A DNA stretch of 64,000 nt, from positions 248,001-312,000 of the forward strand of contig CALMJS010000018.1 in assembly GCA_937864535.1 (NCBI GenBank), read 5' to 3'. Origin of the DNA: an uncultured Paracoccaceae bacterium (GTDB taxonomy: Bacteria > Pseudomonadota > Alphaproteobacteria > Rhodobacterales > Rhodobacteraceae). Positions 16,946-25,205 of this stretch are shown one piece after another. Under the pieces are notes generated by a model that did not search any database, was not told the origin of the DNA, and saw only the letters and a program-made list of their open reading frames with translations. The translations under genes were made by a program, and so were the position numbers. The number at the start of each line of letters is the position of its first letter. The stretch's first letter is position 1.

Positions 16946-18550
16946 ATGGTCAAAAAAACGTCCAAATTCATCTCCTTGGCCCTCATGGCCTCGACGGCTG
17001 TTTTCGTGGCCCTTGCGCAGCCGGCCTTGGCTGAAAACGCCGGATTCCGGCTGGCTGTGGCCGAGGCTGCGGCGGTGGACGATGATCTGGCTGCGTTTTA
17101 CCGCGACCGGAATTTTGCCAGCGTCTGGACCGGATCGGATCAGGTGGCGCAGGATCGGCGCAATGCTCTCTTGGGGGCCTTTGCCAATGCGGGTTTGCAT
17201 GGATTGCCCGTATCGCATTTCGACCCCTCAGCGCTGATCGCGCGTCTGCAGGCGGCACAGACCTCATACGATCAGGGCGCGATGGAGGTCGAACTGTCGC
17301 GGCTGTTCCTTGAATATGCGCGGGACGTGCAGACCGGTATTCTGGATAATCCGCGTGCCATCGACGAGGGCATCCGCCGCGTTATTCCGCTGCGCGACCG
17401 TCGCCAGACGCTCGAGAATTTTCTCACTTCCGAACCGGTGGATTACCTGCGCCAGCTCGCGCCGCAAACGCCGGAATACGCCCGCCTGATGGGGGCGAAA
17501 CTGCGGCTGGAAGAAGTGATCGCCTCGGGCGGATGGGGCGGAACGGTGCAGGCCGAAAAGCTGACCATTGGCGACCAAGGTCCGGCGGTTATCGATCTGC
17601 GCAACCGGCTGATCGCAATGGGATATCTGCCGCGTACCGTCACCGCCAGTTTCGACGCCTCGATCGAGGCTGCGGTCAAGGTGTTTCAGGCCGAACATGG
17701 TCTGTTGCAAGATGGCGTAGCGGGGCAGGGGACGCTGGCTGAAATCAACACCTCGCCCGAGATGCGCTTGCGCTCGGTCATCGTCGCGATGGAACGGGAA
17801 CGCTGGCTGAACAAGGAACGCGGCGCGCGGCACATCTGGGTCAATCTGGCGGACTTTACCGCCAAAATCCTCGACGATGATATCGTGACGTTTGAAACCC
17901 GGTCGGTGATCGGTGCGAACTCGTCGGATCGCCGCTCGCCCGAATTCTCGGATGTCATGGAATATATGGTCATCAATCCCAGCTGGTATGTGCCGCGCTC
18001 GATCGTGGTCAACGAATACCTGCCCGAATTGCAGGCCGATCCGACATCGAACGGCCAGCTGCAGATCATCGCGCAGAATGGCGCGGTGGTGGGCCGGGAC
18101 ACCGATTTCACCCAGTTCACCGCCTCGACCTTTCCGTTCGGGATGAAACAGGCGCCGGGGCCGGGTAATGCCTTGGGCTCGGTCAAGTTCATGTTCCCCA
18201 ACGCCTACAACATTTACCTGCACGATACGCCGTCGCAGAACCTCTTTGCCCGCGAGGTGCGCGCGTTTAGCCACGGCTGCATTCGTCTGGATGACCCGCA
18301 CGATTTTGCCTATGCGCTGCTGGCGCGGCAAACCTCTGATCCGGTTGGCTATTTCCAGTCGATCCTGCGCACGGGTCAGGAAACGCAGGTCAATCTGGAG
18401 GTGCCGGTTCCCGTGCATCTGGATTACCGCACGGCCTTTACCAATGTGGATGGATCGTTGCAGTATCGACGCGACGTCTATGGCCGCGACGCCAAGATAT
18501 GGGACGCGCTAGAGCGCATTGGGGTAGCGGCGGCCGACGTTCAGGGCTAA
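16946..18550 (+). CDS. L,D-transpeptidase (YcbB/LdtD-like)
   Basis: A 534-residue periplasmic enzyme with a signal peptide ending in ALA-EN at about residue 30. An N-terminal LdtD scaffold domain is followed by a peptidoglycan-binding domain (VIDLRNRLIAMGYLP; VFQAEHGLLQDG) at about 200-265 and the YkuD catalytic domain, whose active-site motif is SHGCIRLDDP near residue 445. It forms 3-3 cross-links between meso-diaminopimelate residues. The ATG at 16946 has GCGGAAAG upstream and gives a clean signal peptide. It diverges from the DUF882 endopeptidase, the same gene partnership as ycbB-ycbK in E. coli though in a different orientation. Confidence 0.94.
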   Translation: MVKKTSKFISLALMASTAVFVALAQPALAENAGFRLAVAEAAAVDDDLAAFYRDRNFASVWTGSDQVAQDRRNALLGAFANAGLHGLPVSHFDPSALIARLQAAQTSYDQGAMEVELSRLFLEYARDVQTGILDNPRAIDEGIRRVIPLRDRRQTLENFLTSEPVDYLRQLAPQTPEYARLMGAKLRLEEVIASGGWGGTVQAEKLTIGDQGPAVIDLRNRLIAMGYLPRTVTASFDASIEAAVKVFQAEHGLLQDGVAGQGTLAEINTSPEMRLRSVIVAMERERWLNKERGARHIWVNLADFTAKILDDDIVTFETRSVIGANSSDRRSPEFSDVMEYMVINPSWYVPRSIVVNEYLPELQADPTSNGQLQIIAQNGAVVGRDTDFTQFTASTFPFGMKQAPGPGNALGSVKFMFPNAYNIYLHDTPSQNLFAREVRAFSHGCIRLDDPHDFAYALLARQTSDPVGYFQSILRTGQETQVNLEVPVPVHLDYRTAFTNVDGSLQYRRDVYGRDAKIWDALERIGVAAADVQG

Positions 18551-18578
18551 ACCCGATCGCAAAGCGAGAGGGCAACTG

Positions 18579-19673
18579 ATGGCATATTCGATCCAAGATA
18601 TCGCTCTGGCGTTGGGGGCCGAGGCGGCTGGCGCAACCGGTCTGGTGGTCGATGGCGCGGCAGAGCCGGGGACCGCTGGCCCGTCCGATCTGGCATTGGC
18701 GATGTCGCCTGCCTACGCCGCCCATCTGTCCAAGGGCAAAGCCAAGGCCGCGGTGGTTTGGCCCGGCTGTGATTGGCGGTCCTACGGGCTCGAGGCGGCG
18801 ATTTTCGCGCCGCGTGCCCGCTTGGCCATGTCGCGCCTGACGCAGATGCTGGATCGGCCGTGGGATATCGACGACGGCGTTCATCCGTCCGCGGTGATCG
18901 AAGGGGCCGAGCTGGGCGATAATGTCGCCGTTGGCCCGTTTGCCGTCATTGGCAAGGGCGCGAAAATCGGTGCCGGGACGCGGATCGCCTCGCATGTCTA
19001 TATCGCGCCGGGTGTGGTCATCGGACCTGATAGCGTGATCCTGAACGGGGCGCGGATCATGCGCCGGGTCAAGATCGGCGCGCGGGCGATCATCAACCCG
19101 AATGCGGTGATTGGCGCTGACGGGTTTTCCTTTGTCATGGCCGAGGAATCGAACGTCGAACGCACCCGCAGCACGTTGGGCGCGGCGGAACTGTCCGCCC
19201 CCAGCGATCCGACGCAGTACCGGATTCACTCGCTGGGCGGGGTGATCATCGGTGACGATGTCGAGGTCGGGTCAGGGTCCACGATCGACGCGGGCACTAT
19301 CCGGCCCACGCGTGTCGGCAAGGGCTGCAAAATGGACAACGGCTGTCAGGTGGGCCACAACGTGGTTCTGGGCGAACATTGCCTGATGGCGGCGCAATCG
19401 GCCATCGCCGGATCTACGGTGATCGGGAATCGCGTGGTGCTGGCCGGGCAATCGGGCATCGCGGATAACCTCAAGATCGGAGACGACGTGGTGATCGCGG
19501 CGGGTACCAAGGTATTGTCGAATGTGGCCGCCGGTAAGGTGATGATGGGCTACCCGGCGGTGCAGATGACGCAGCAGGTCGAGATGTACAAGGCGCTGCG
19601 CCGTTTGCCTCGGGTGCTGAGAGAATTGGCGGGGCGTCAAAATTTGGTTTCAAAATCCGATCAGAGTGACTAG
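18579..19673 (+). CDS. lpxD: UDP-3-O-acylglucosamine N-acyltransferase (LpxD family)
   Basis: A 364-residue acyltransferase of lipid A synthesis, or a paralogue of it. It has the N-terminal uridine-binding domain (about 1-100), then a left-handed beta-helix of hexapeptide repeats (VAVGPFAVIGKGAKIGAG). The catalytic histidine lies in DNGCQVGHNVVLG. A helical tail (about 335-364) binds ACP in the family. It is not in the usual bamA-lpxD-fabZ-lpxA cluster; it sits 52 bp before an acyl carrier protein gene and a ketoacyl synthase gene. This suggests an acyl chain made on a dedicated ACP, but whether it is the only lpxD cannot be seen here. Confidence 0.88.
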   Translation: MAYSIQDIALALGAEAAGATGLVVDGAAEPGTAGPSDLALAMSPAYAAHLSKGKAKAAVVWPGCDWRSYGLEAAIFAPRARLAMSRLTQMLDRPWDIDDGVHPSAVIEGAELGDNVAVGPFAVIGKGAKIGAGTRIASHVYIAPGVVIGPDSVILNGARIMRRVKIGARAIINPNAVIGADGFSFVMAEESNVERTRSTLGAAELSAPSDPTQYRIHSLGGVIIGDDVEVGSGSTIDAGTIRPTRVGKGCKMDNGCQVGHNVVLGEHCLMAAQSAIAGSTVIGNRVVLAGQSGIADNLKIGDDVVIAAGTKVLSNVAAGKVMMGYPAVQMTQQVEMYKALRRLPRVLRELAGRQNLVSKSDQSD

Positions 19674-19725
19674 ACCAACCGCGCACCCTGCGGGTTGTGC
19701 CGTATGACGGAAGGCGGGACAGAAT

Positions 19726-19983
19726 ATGGAAGTTCGGGACAAAATCATCGCAATCATCGCTGAACAGGCGGTGCTGGAACCTTCGGATGTTCAGATGGAT
19801 CACACCTTGGACGATTTGGGGATCGACAGTCTGGGTCTGGTCGAGAGCATTTTTGCCATCGAAGAGGCATTCGACATCACGGTGCCGTTTAACGCGAACG
19901 AACCGACACAGAGCGATTTCGACATTTCTTCGGTTGCAGCCATCATCGCCGCCGTTGAAAAATTAGTCGCAGAAAAGGCATAA
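19726..19983 (+). CDS. Dedicated acyl carrier protein
   Basis: An 85-residue acidic protein with the phosphopantetheine site in DLGIDSLGLVES (Ser near residue 36). It differs from housekeeping AcpP in its less acidic helix II and in the tail ISSVAAIIAAVEKLVAEKA, so it is a specialised ACP. It sits between lpxD and a ketoacyl synthase gene with gaps of 52 and 6 bp. It probably carries a growing acyl chain for that pair; it does not look like rhizobial AcpXL. Confidence 0.92.
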   Translation: MEVRDKIIAIIAEQAVLEPSDVQMDHTLDDLGIDSLGLVESIFAIEEAFDITVPFNANEPTQSDFDISSVAAIIAAVEKLVAEKA

Positions 19984-19989
19984 GTCGCG

Positions 19990-21201
19990 ATGCATCGTGT
20001 AGTGATTACCGGCGCTGGGACGATCAACGCCCTGGGCCATGACGTTGCCACCACGTTCGAGGCAATGCGCGAGGGGCGCTGTGGCATCGGACCGCTGGAA
20101 ATTCGCGATGTGGACCGGCTTGCTGTGCAGATCGCTGCGCAGGTGCGGGGCTACGGCGAACACGAACATTTTAACCGTCAGCAGATCGCGCTATTCGACC
20201 GGTTCACGCAATTTACCCTCTTGGCGGCGCGGCAGGCGATGCAGCAGTCCGGGATCGAATTTACCGGTGACCTGGCGGATCGGTCCGGCGTTATTCTGGG
20301 CACTTCGGGCGGGGGCCTGTCCACGCAGGACGAAAACTATCGCGCCGTGTATGAAGAGGGCAAAAACCGCGTCCACCCCTTTATCGTGCCGAAATTGATG
20401 AACAACGCCGCGACCAGCCATGTGTCGATGGAGTTCAATCTGCGCGGCCCGTCCTTTACCGTGGCAACTGCCTGCGCGTCGTCGAACCACGCGATGGGAC
20501 TGGCGTTCCAGATGATCCGGTCGGGCATGTGCAAGGCGATGCTGACCGGCGGGTCCGAGTCGATGCTGGTCTTTGGCGGCGTCAAGGCGTGGGAAGGTCT
20601 GCGCGTGATGTCCAAGGACTGCTGCCGCCCGTTCAGCGCCAATCGCAACGGGATGGTACAGGGCGAAGGTGCGGGCGTGTTCGTGTTTGAAGACTACGAT
20701 CATGCCAAGGCACGCGGTGCCAATATCCTCGCCGAGGTCATCGGTTTTGCGATGTCGTCGGATGCGGCCGATATCGTGATGCCGTCAAAACAGGGGGCGG
20801 CGCGGGCGATTGCGGGCGCTCTGCGGGACGCGCAACTGGACAAGACGCAGGTCGGCTATATCAACGCGCACGGCACCGGAACGGCGGCCAATGACAAGAC
20901 AGAATCTGCCGCAGTGGCAGATGTGTTTGGTGCCCATGCCGACCAGTTGATGATCTCGTCGACCAAATCCATGCACGGGCATCTGATCGGCGGGACCGGC
21001 GCGGTCGAACTCTTGGCCTGTATCATGGCGCTCAAGGACGGGATTATCGCGCCGACGATTAATTACGAAGAGCCTGATCCAGAATGTGCGCTGGACGTGG
21101 TTCCGAATGTCGCCCGCGACGCGCAGGTGGACGTGGTGCTGTCGAACGCCTTTGCCTTTGGCGGGTTGAACGCGGTTTTGGCGCTGCGCCGGTTTTCGTA
21201 A
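19990..21201 (+). CDS. Beta-ketoacyl-ACP synthase (FabF/KAS II-like)
   Basis: A 403-residue condensing enzyme. The nucleophile is Cys in VATACASSNHAMG, and the two histidines are in INAHGTGTAANDKTE and STKSMHGHLIGG, so the Cys-His-His triad is complete. It elongates acyl-ACP with malonyl-ACP. It starts six bases after the ACP stop, which implies it acts on that ACP. A bidirectional terminator follows. The lpxD-ACP-KAS order suggests a modified acyl chain for the envelope. Confidence 0.93.
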   Translation: MHRVVITGAGTINALGHDVATTFEAMREGRCGIGPLEIRDVDRLAVQIAAQVRGYGEHEHFNRQQIALFDRFTQFTLLAARQAMQQSGIEFTGDLADRSGVILGTSGGGLSTQDENYRAVYEEGKNRVHPFIVPKLMNNAATSHVSMEFNLRGPSFTVATACASSNHAMGLAFQMIRSGMCKAMLTGGSESMLVFGGVKAWEGLRVMSKDCCRPFSANRNGMVQGEGAGVFVFEDYDHAKARGANILAEVIGFAMSSDAADIVMPSKQGAARAIAGALRDAQLDKTQVGYINAHGTGTAANDKTESAAVADVFGAHADQLMISSTKSMHGHLIGGTGAVELLACIMALKDGIIAPTINYEEPDPECALDVVPNVARDAQVDVVLSNAFAFGGLNAVLALRRFS

Positions 21202-21230
21202 CGCTGGTTCAAAAACCCTCTGACAAAATG

Positions 21231-21258
21231 AAAACGCCGCCTGTTCGGGCGGCGTTTT
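21231..21258. terminator. Bidirectional rho-independent terminator
   Basis: AAAACGCCGCC and GGCGGCGTTTT form an 11-bp stem around a 6-base loop, with A and T runs on the two flanks. It ends both the lpxD-ACP-KAS operon and the convergent IalB-like gene. Confidence 0.92.
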
Positions 21259-21277
21259 GTTTGATGGCGCGGGCAGA

Positions 21278-21832
21278 TCAGTTCTGCGGCGGGGTCGATT
21301 GATCCAGTGCAGCGGTAAAACCAGCCAACGGCATGTCCAGCAGGATCTCTGCCGTGGCGGCGTCGGCATTGCCGTTGACCATGCGCAGAACCGCCTTTTC
21401 ACCGGCTTTCATGCTATCGAGCATCTCGTTGGCGATGCCGATCCGCGCGATACAGCCCTTGGCGGTGCAGATCTGGAACTCATAGGCGGTGCCTTCGGTT
21501 TCGCTGTCGATCGCGATCGCCAGCCCTTCGGTCAGCAGCGTGCCCAGCGGAACAGTCACCGACATGATCGCCGCAACGTCGGCACCCTCGGGCGCGGGGT
21601 AGACCTTGACCTCTGCGGTCGGGTTGGTGCCATCGACGGTCAGAATCTGATAGGCCTGACAGGGTTCTTCACCCTCTGCGACCTTGAGACACCGGAGCGT
21701 CCAGCTGTCCATGACTTCGCGGATATAGGCGTCGCCAACCTGCGGCTCTGCCGGGGCGGCGTCCTGGGCGGCGGCAGCGGTGCCAAACGTAACGAGGCCG
21801 ATCAGAGCCAAGGATGAGAGAGATTTGAACAT
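21278..21832 (-). CDS. Invasion-associated locus B (IalB) family periplasmic protein
   Basis: A 184-residue secreted protein with a signal peptide ending AAA-QD near residue 23. Paired cysteines are at LRCLKVAEGEEPCQAYQ and QICTAKGCIAR, the pattern of the IalB family common in Alphaproteobacteria. The start at 21832 gives a proper signal peptide; the longer upstream frame does not. Despite the name, in free-living Rhodobacteraceae the role is unknown and unrelated to invasion. It shares the bidirectional terminator with the KAS gene. Confidence 0.85.
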   Translation of the reverse strand: MFKSLSSLALIGLVTFGTAAAAQDAAPAEPQVGDAYIREVMDSWTLRCLKVAEGEEPCQAYQILTVDGTNPTAEVKVYPAPEGADVAAIMSVTVPLGTLLTEGLAIAIDSETEGTAYEFQICTAKGCIARIGIANEMLDSMKAGEKAVLRMVNGNADAATAEILLDMPLAGFTAALDQSTPPQN

Positions 21833-21971
21833 AGGAATCCCGTGTGTCTTATGGTTGAGGGCCTGATAGCAGGTCGCCGCGTCGCTGTCAGGGGGGACGT
21901 GGATCACGATCGGCGGCAGTTTGCCCAGTGATGACATGAGCAACGGGTCTCAAGCTGCCGGAATACCAAAG

Positions 21972-22041
21972 AAAAGGGGCCGACGAGCGGCCCCTCTTCA
22001 TATCTGTTTTATCTCTCCCTGTCGGACTTTGCCGACTAATT
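21972..22041 (-). ncRNA. Candidate small RNA with its own promoter and terminator
   Basis: On the minus strand a promoter-like TTGACG (22071-22076), 17-bp spacer and TAGCGT (22048-22053) predicts a start near 22041. The transcript would hold a hairpin (GTCGG/CCGAC, about 22021-22036) and end at GGGGCCG-CTCGT-CGGCCCC followed by TTTTCTTT (21972-21994), a good terminator. The length is about 70 nt. A short reading frame, MKRGRSSAPFLW, starts inside but would be cut by the terminator. No family was recognised. Confidence 0.4.
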
Positions 22042-22107
22042 GCGCACACGCTATGCAATGCAAAAAGGGTCGTCAACAGGGAAAATAACAGTCCTGTGAC
22101 AGGATCG

Positions 22108-22190
22108 AAAAAAAACCGCGCCCGAGAGCGCGGCCAGTCAGACAGGGAGGAAAAACACCTCCCGGGGCCACGACCCCGGTTGGCAATTTG
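22108..22190 (-). ncRNA. Candidate small RNA ending in a strong terminator
   Basis: Reading the minus strand, two GC-rich hairpins (CCGGGG/CCCCGG at 22162-22179 and GGGAGG/CCTCCC at 22145-22163, sharing two bases) are followed by CCGCGC-6-GCGCGG and eight T (22108-22133), a textbook terminator. No gene on this strand ends here, so the terminator implies a short transcript. The 5' end and promoter are not clear; about 22190 is a guess. It could instead be an antisense leader transcript of the HerA-like gene. Confidence 0.4.
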
Positions 22191-22252
22191 ATACTGGCTT
22201 CAAAAGGTTAAGGATGTATTCTCGGACCGAACGCATAGGGTCGGAGGCAGAT

Positions 22253-23788
22253 GTGACAGGGATTTATATCGGCGGCGGTGGTTCAGGATATACGCAGCCG
22301 CAAAACCTGCTGCTGGAGTATACTAATCGGCATGGGCTGATCGCCGGGGCGACCGGCACCGGCAAGACCGTGACGCTCCAGATCCTCGCCGAAGGTCTGT
22401 CCGCCGCAGGGGTTCCGGTGGTTTTGTCCGACATCAAAGGGGATTTGTCCGGATTGGCCGTCAGCGGATCGGACCAGGGACCGCTGCACGCGGCCTTTGC
22501 CAAACGGGCGCAAACCATTGGCTATGATCTGACTTATCAGGCTTTTCCTGTCACGTTTTGGGACATTTACGGAGAACAGGGGCACCCGGTTCGGACGACG
22601 ATTGCCGAAATGGGGCCGTTGTTGTTGTCACGGCTCTTGGGTCTGACCGATGTGCAGGAAGGGGTGATGAACGTGGCGTTCCGCTCTGCCGATGATCAGG
22701 GGATGCCTTTGCTGGACCTCAAGGATCTGCGGTCGCTGCTGGTCTGGGTCGGCGAAAATGCCGCAGAGCTGTCGCTGCAATATGGCAACGTCGCCACCGC
22801 GTCGGTCGGGGCGATTCAGCGGCAACTGCTGGTTCTGGAAACGCAGGGCGGGGATCGGCTGTTCGGCGAACCAGCGCTGGAACTGGCGGACTTGATGCGC
22901 ACCGCACCAGACGGGCGGGGTCAGATCAATATTCTGGCCGCTGACAAGTTGATGAACAATCCGCGGCTCTATGCGACCTTCCTGCTGTGGCTGTTGTCCG
23001 AGTTGTTCGAGGAATTGCCGGAGGTGGGAAACCCCGACAAACCCAAACTGGTGTTTGTCTTTGACGAGGCGCATTTGTTGTTCGATGACGCTCCCAAGGC
23101 CTTGGTCGACAAAGTCGAGCAGGTCGCCCGCCTGATCCGGTCCAAGGGGGTGGGGGTCTATTTCGTGACGCAAAATCCGGCGGACGTGCCCGAGGATGTC
23201 TTGGGCCAGCTGGGCAACCGGGTGCAGCACGCGCTGCGGGCGTTTACGGCCAAGGACCAGAAAGCGCTGCGCCAAGCTGCCGAAAACTATCGCGCCAACC
23301 CGGAGTTCGACACGGCCAAAGCCATCACAGAGGTCGGGACCGGCGAGGCGGTGACCTCGCTGCTCGAGGCCAAAGGGGTGCCCGGCGTGGTCCAGCGGAC
23401 GCTCATTCGGCCGCCGTCATCGCAACTGGGGCCCATTGCGCCGGATCTGCGCCGCGAGTTGATGGGGGCCTCCGAAATGGCCGGGAAATATGAAAGGACC
23501 GTCGACCGGCTGTCGGCCTACGAGATGCTGAGTGCCAAGACCCGGGCCGTTGCCGCCACAGCGCAGGAGGACAGCCAACCCGAAGGCCGCGAATTCACTG
23601 CCGCGCGTCGCTATGATGGCGGTCGCAGTGGGACAGGCGGCCGGCGGATCGAGGGTAAAAACAGCCCAAAGACGCCTTCGAGCCAAAGCCTTGGCGAAGC
23701 GATGCAAAAGGCAGTGATCAAGGAGCTGAGCGGGACCACAGGCCGCCGGATCGTGCGCGGCATTCTGGGCACCCTGTTCAAATCCTGA
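22253..23788 (+). CDS. HerA/YjgR-like ATPase (DUF853)
   Basis: A 511-residue P-loop ATPase of the HerA-FtsK group, DUF853 (E. coli YjgR, about 500 residues). Walker A is AGATGTGKT near residue 35, and Walker B is KLVFVFDEAHLL. I chose the GTG at 22253 because GGAGG lies five bases upstream and the protein then begins at the family position (TGIYIGGGGSG); an upstream ATG at 22214 is the alternative. The C-terminal 60 residues are basic and low-complexity. The function of this family is not established; DNA processing is a guess from the HerA relation. Confidence 0.88.
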   Translation: MTGIYIGGGGSGYTQPQNLLLEYTNRHGLIAGATGTGKTVTLQILAEGLSAAGVPVVLSDIKGDLSGLAVSGSDQGPLHAAFAKRAQTIGYDLTYQAFPVTFWDIYGEQGHPVRTTIAEMGPLLLSRLLGLTDVQEGVMNVAFRSADDQGMPLLDLKDLRSLLVWVGENAAELSLQYGNVATASVGAIQRQLLVLETQGGDRLFGEPALELADLMRTAPDGRGQINILAADKLMNNPRLYATFLLWLLSELFEELPEVGNPDKPKLVFVFDEAHLLFDDAPKALVDKVEQVARLIRSKGVGVYFVTQNPADVPEDVLGQLGNRVQHALRAFTAKDQKALRQAAENYRANPEFDTAKAITEVGTGEAVTSLLEAKGVPGVVQRTLIRPPSSQLGPIAPDLRRELMGASEMAGKYERTVDRLSAYEMLSAKTRAVAATAQEDSQPEGREFTAARRYDGGRSGTGGRRIEGKNSPKTPSSQSLGEAMQKAVIKELSGTTGRRIVRGILGTLFKS

Positions 23789-23797
23789 CGGCCGCAG

Positions 23798-23838
23798 CGG
23801 GGCTCTGCCCCGCACCCCGGGATATTTGCAGCACAAAG
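23798..23838 (-). repeat. Dispersed intergenic palindromic element, copy 1
   Basis: On the minus strand this reads CTTTGTGCTGCAAATATCCC, then GGGGTGCGGGGCAGAGCCCCG. The first 20 bases are the same as in copies at 29684-29737 and 38008-38062. This copy has a shortened second half. It lies between the convergent HerA-like and CNNM genes, where a terminator would be expected. Confidence 0.8.
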
Positions 23839-23866
23839 GCAGGGCGGGCAGTGCCCTGTTCGACTG

Positions 23867-25165
23867 TCAGAGCGGGCGGATTTTAAGGCTGGTGATCCGG
23901 TTTTGATCCTTGTCCATCACCTCGAACCGGAAGCCGTGGAAGCTGAAGACCTGGCCAATGACCGGGATCATCTGCGCCTCATGGATGACCAGACCGGCGA
24001 TGGTATTGGCCTCAGCGTCCGGCAGGGACCAATCGCGCGCGCGGTTCAGGTCCCGGATGGTCATGCTGCCATCGACGATAAAGGCCCCGTCGGTGGTTTC
24101 GGTAATTTGCGGATCGGATTCGGCGTCGAATTCATCGGCAATTTCGCCGACGATTTCTTCGAGGATATCCTCGAGCGTGATGAGGCCGCGCAGACCGCCG
24201 TATTCATCGACCACGAGCGCGAAATGGGTTTTGCGCCGCAGGAACTGCCGCATTTGGTCATCAAGCGTGGTGGTTTCAGGGATGAAATAGGGGGCCATGG
24301 CCACGGACATGATGTCGAAGCCCGCGAGTTCGGCGGCATCGATATGTTCATCGGCCAGCATCCGGTGCATCGCGCGCAAGAGGTCCTTGGCGTGCAGGAC
24401 GCCGATGACGTTTTCCGGTTCATCCCGATAGAGCGGCAGGCGGGTATGCGGGCTGGCGAGGATGATGGACAGGATTTCGGAGACCGGCAGATTGGCGTCG
24501 ATCATCTCGATATTCGAGCGGTGGAGCATCACCTCTTCGACAAAGCGGTCCGAGAGGTCGAGCGCGCCAAGGATACGGTCGCGGTCTTCTTTTTCGACAA
24601 CGCCCTCGGAGTGGCCAAGTTGCAGGGCGCCAGCGATTTCCTCGCGGACGGCGAGGATATTGCTATCGGGGTCGGCGCGGACGCCAAACAGGGCGAGAAC
24701 CAGCCGTACCAGCGCGCGCACAGCGGCCACCACCGGCGAGAAGATCAGGATGACCACGCGGATCGGCGCGGCGACGCGGGCGGCGACGGTTTCCGGGCTG
24801 GTGATGGCGTAGGTTTTCGGTAGTACCTCCGAGAAGATCAGCACCAGGAGCGTCATCGCCAGCGTGGCCAGCGCCACGCCGTTCTGGCCGAACAGGCGGG
24901 TCAGCAGGGCAGTCGCCAGCGAGGTTGCCAGAATGTTGACAACGTTGTTGCCAAGCAGGATCGAGCCGATCAGCCGTTCGTTGTCTTCGGTCACCTTGAG
25001 AGCGGTTTCGGCGCCTTGCGATCCTTTGTCGGCGGCGGTGCGGAGTTTGCCGCGGCTGGCCGCCGTCAGTGCGGTTTCCGAGCCCGAAAAGAAGGCCGAC
25101 AACACGAGGAGGACCAGAATGGCGAATGCGGTCAGCCAGAAGGAGGCGTCAAGGAGAGTTGTCAT
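23867..25165 (-). CDS. HlyC/CorC (CNNM-CBS) family membrane protein
   Basis: A 432-residue inner-membrane protein. Residues 1-190 form the DUF21/CNNM membrane domain (LSAFFSGSETALTAASRGKL), followed by a CBS-domain pair (about 210-335; TRLPLYRDEPENVIGVLHAKDLL) and a C-terminal CorC/HlyC domain. Family members are linked to Mg2+ or Co2+ export. It is followed on the same strand by xerD after a 40-bp gap in the reverse reading order. The older hemolysin label is not informative. Confidence 0.92.
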   Translation of the reverse strand: MTTLLDASFWLTAFAILVLLVLSAFFSGSETALTAASRGKLRTAADKGSQGAETALKVTEDNERLIGSILLGNNVVNILATSLATALLTRLFGQNGVALATLAMTLLVLIFSEVLPKTYAITSPETVAARVAAPIRVVILIFSPVVAAVRALVRLVLALFGVRADPDSNILAVREEIAGALQLGHSEGVVEKEDRDRILGALDLSDRFVEEVMLHRSNIEMIDANLPVSEILSIILASPHTRLPLYRDEPENVIGVLHAKDLLRAMHRMLADEHIDAAELAGFDIMSVAMAPYFIPETTTLDDQMRQFLRRKTHFALVVDEYGGLRGLITLEDILEEIVGEIADEFDAESDPQITETTDGAFIVDGSMTIRDLNRARDWSLPDAEANTIAGLVIHEAQMIPVIGQVFSFHGFRFEVMDKDQNRITSLKIRPL

Positions 25166-25205
25166 AGCTCTGCGATGTTAAGGACGAGAATAGGCGAAGG
25201 CTGGG

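Noticed and set aside
23903-24823. 306-codon frame opposite the CNNM/CBS gene
   Set aside because: Acidic shadow frame opposite a clear CBS protein; no domain or ribosome-binding site.
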